NCBI GenBank assembly: GCA_964388085.1
Contig: CAYLZW010000367.1
Coordinates: forward strand, 1-5,549
Source of the DNA: CAYLZW01 sp964388085
GTDB lineage: Bacteria; Myxococcota; UBA727; CAYLZW01
DNA length: 5,549 nt
Reading direction: 5' to 3'
Below the pieces are notes generated by a model. The model searched no databases. It was given only the letters and a program-made list of their open reading frames with translations, and had not been told where the DNA came from. Position 1 is the first letter of the stretch, and every line of letters starts with the position of its first letter. The position numbers and the translations under genes are program-made. This document shows positions 5,367-5,549 of this stretch, piece by piece.

Positions 5367-5549
5367 CGCGCGGCGGCAACGACAACAGCTCCCGGGCCTT
5401 GTCGAGACCAGCGACCTCGCGGCCGACCGCGCGCGTGAGGTTGACCGCCTGCTCGACGAGGGGGCCGTTGCCCGTCGCCATCTCTCCGCTCGGTAGGTAG
5501 AAGTTGTCCTCGAGGCCGACGCGGATGTTGCCGCCGAGCACGAGCGAGC
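5362..5549 (-). CDS. BKACE (DUF849, Kce-type) beta-keto acid cleavage enzyme, C-terminal fragment
   Basis: The last 61 residues of a gene that enters from beyond the right edge are visible, with stop codon TGA at 5364-5362. The reading GGNIRVGLEDNFYLPSGE is the signature of the BKACE family. Its known member Kce condenses 3-keto-5-aminohexanoate with acetyl-CoA, giving acetoacetate and an aminoacyl-CoA, in lysine fermentation; other members act on other beta-keto acids. In Kce, as I recall, the motif R-V-G-L-E-D provides Arg226, the zinc ligand Glu230 and Asp231; all three are kept here (fragment residues 9, 13 and 14). The remainder (LVEQAVNLTRAVGREVAG...ARELLSL) is the usual C-terminal helix region. 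The zinc-binding His pair and the start lie outside the window. The substrate cannot be told from this part. It is functionally unrelated to the convergent operon. Confidence 0.87.
   Translation of the reverse strand, partial: SLVLGGNIRVGLEDNFYLPSGEMATGNGPLVEQAVNLTRAVGREVAGLDKARELLSLPPRA

Overview
The window is a high-GC, strongly GC3-biased stretch of bacterial chromosome carrying two inner-membrane energy-transducing modules head to tail on the + strand. A metabolic gene converges on them at the right edge. Separate secD and secF genes, an Ala/Pro/Thr-rich insert in SecF, and an ExbB/TolQ protein followed by two ExbD/TolR proteins all suggest a Gram-negative, outer-membrane-bearing organism. 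My best guess is Myxococcota or a related former deltaproteobacterial lineage, but this rests on gene style and not on a database match.

Layout: 1-72 is a short leader with overlapping hairpin-forming repeats. 73-1872 is secD and 1884-3326 is secF, 11 nt apart and surely co-transcribed. 3327-3612 is a 286-nt gap with no convincing gene, only GC-rich inverted repeats and a likely 5' leader. 3613-4254 (exbB/tolQ-like), 4276-4791 (exbD/tolR-like, GTG start) and 4807-5358 (second exbD/tolR-like) form a tight three-gene operon with 21- and 15-nt gaps. 5362-5549, on the - strand, is the 3' end of a BKACE (DUF849, Kce-type beta-keto acid cleavage enzyme) gene. It converges on the operon with only 3 nt between the stop codons.

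How the genes work together: SecD and SecF form the proton-driven accessory complex of the SecYEG translocon, pulling exported proteins out on the periplasmic side. The ExbB-ExbD-ExbD' set has the parts of a proton-driven rotary stator (a pore-lining threonine pair in the ExbB-like protein and one transmembrane Asp in each ExbD-like protein). Its effector is not encoded here: there is no TonB, TolA, Pal or gliding protein in the window. One ExbB/TolQ with two different ExbD/TolR proteins recalls the Myxococcus AglRQS gliding motor, but equivalence is not shown.

Most notable: SecF is about 480 residues instead of the usual 300-330. The excess lies in its first periplasmic domain, which looks like two domain-like halves joined by an Ala/Pro/Thr-rich linker. 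I see no mobile element, CRISPR array, tRNA or rRNA. Apart from SecF and the orphan stator operon the region is ordinary housekeeping.
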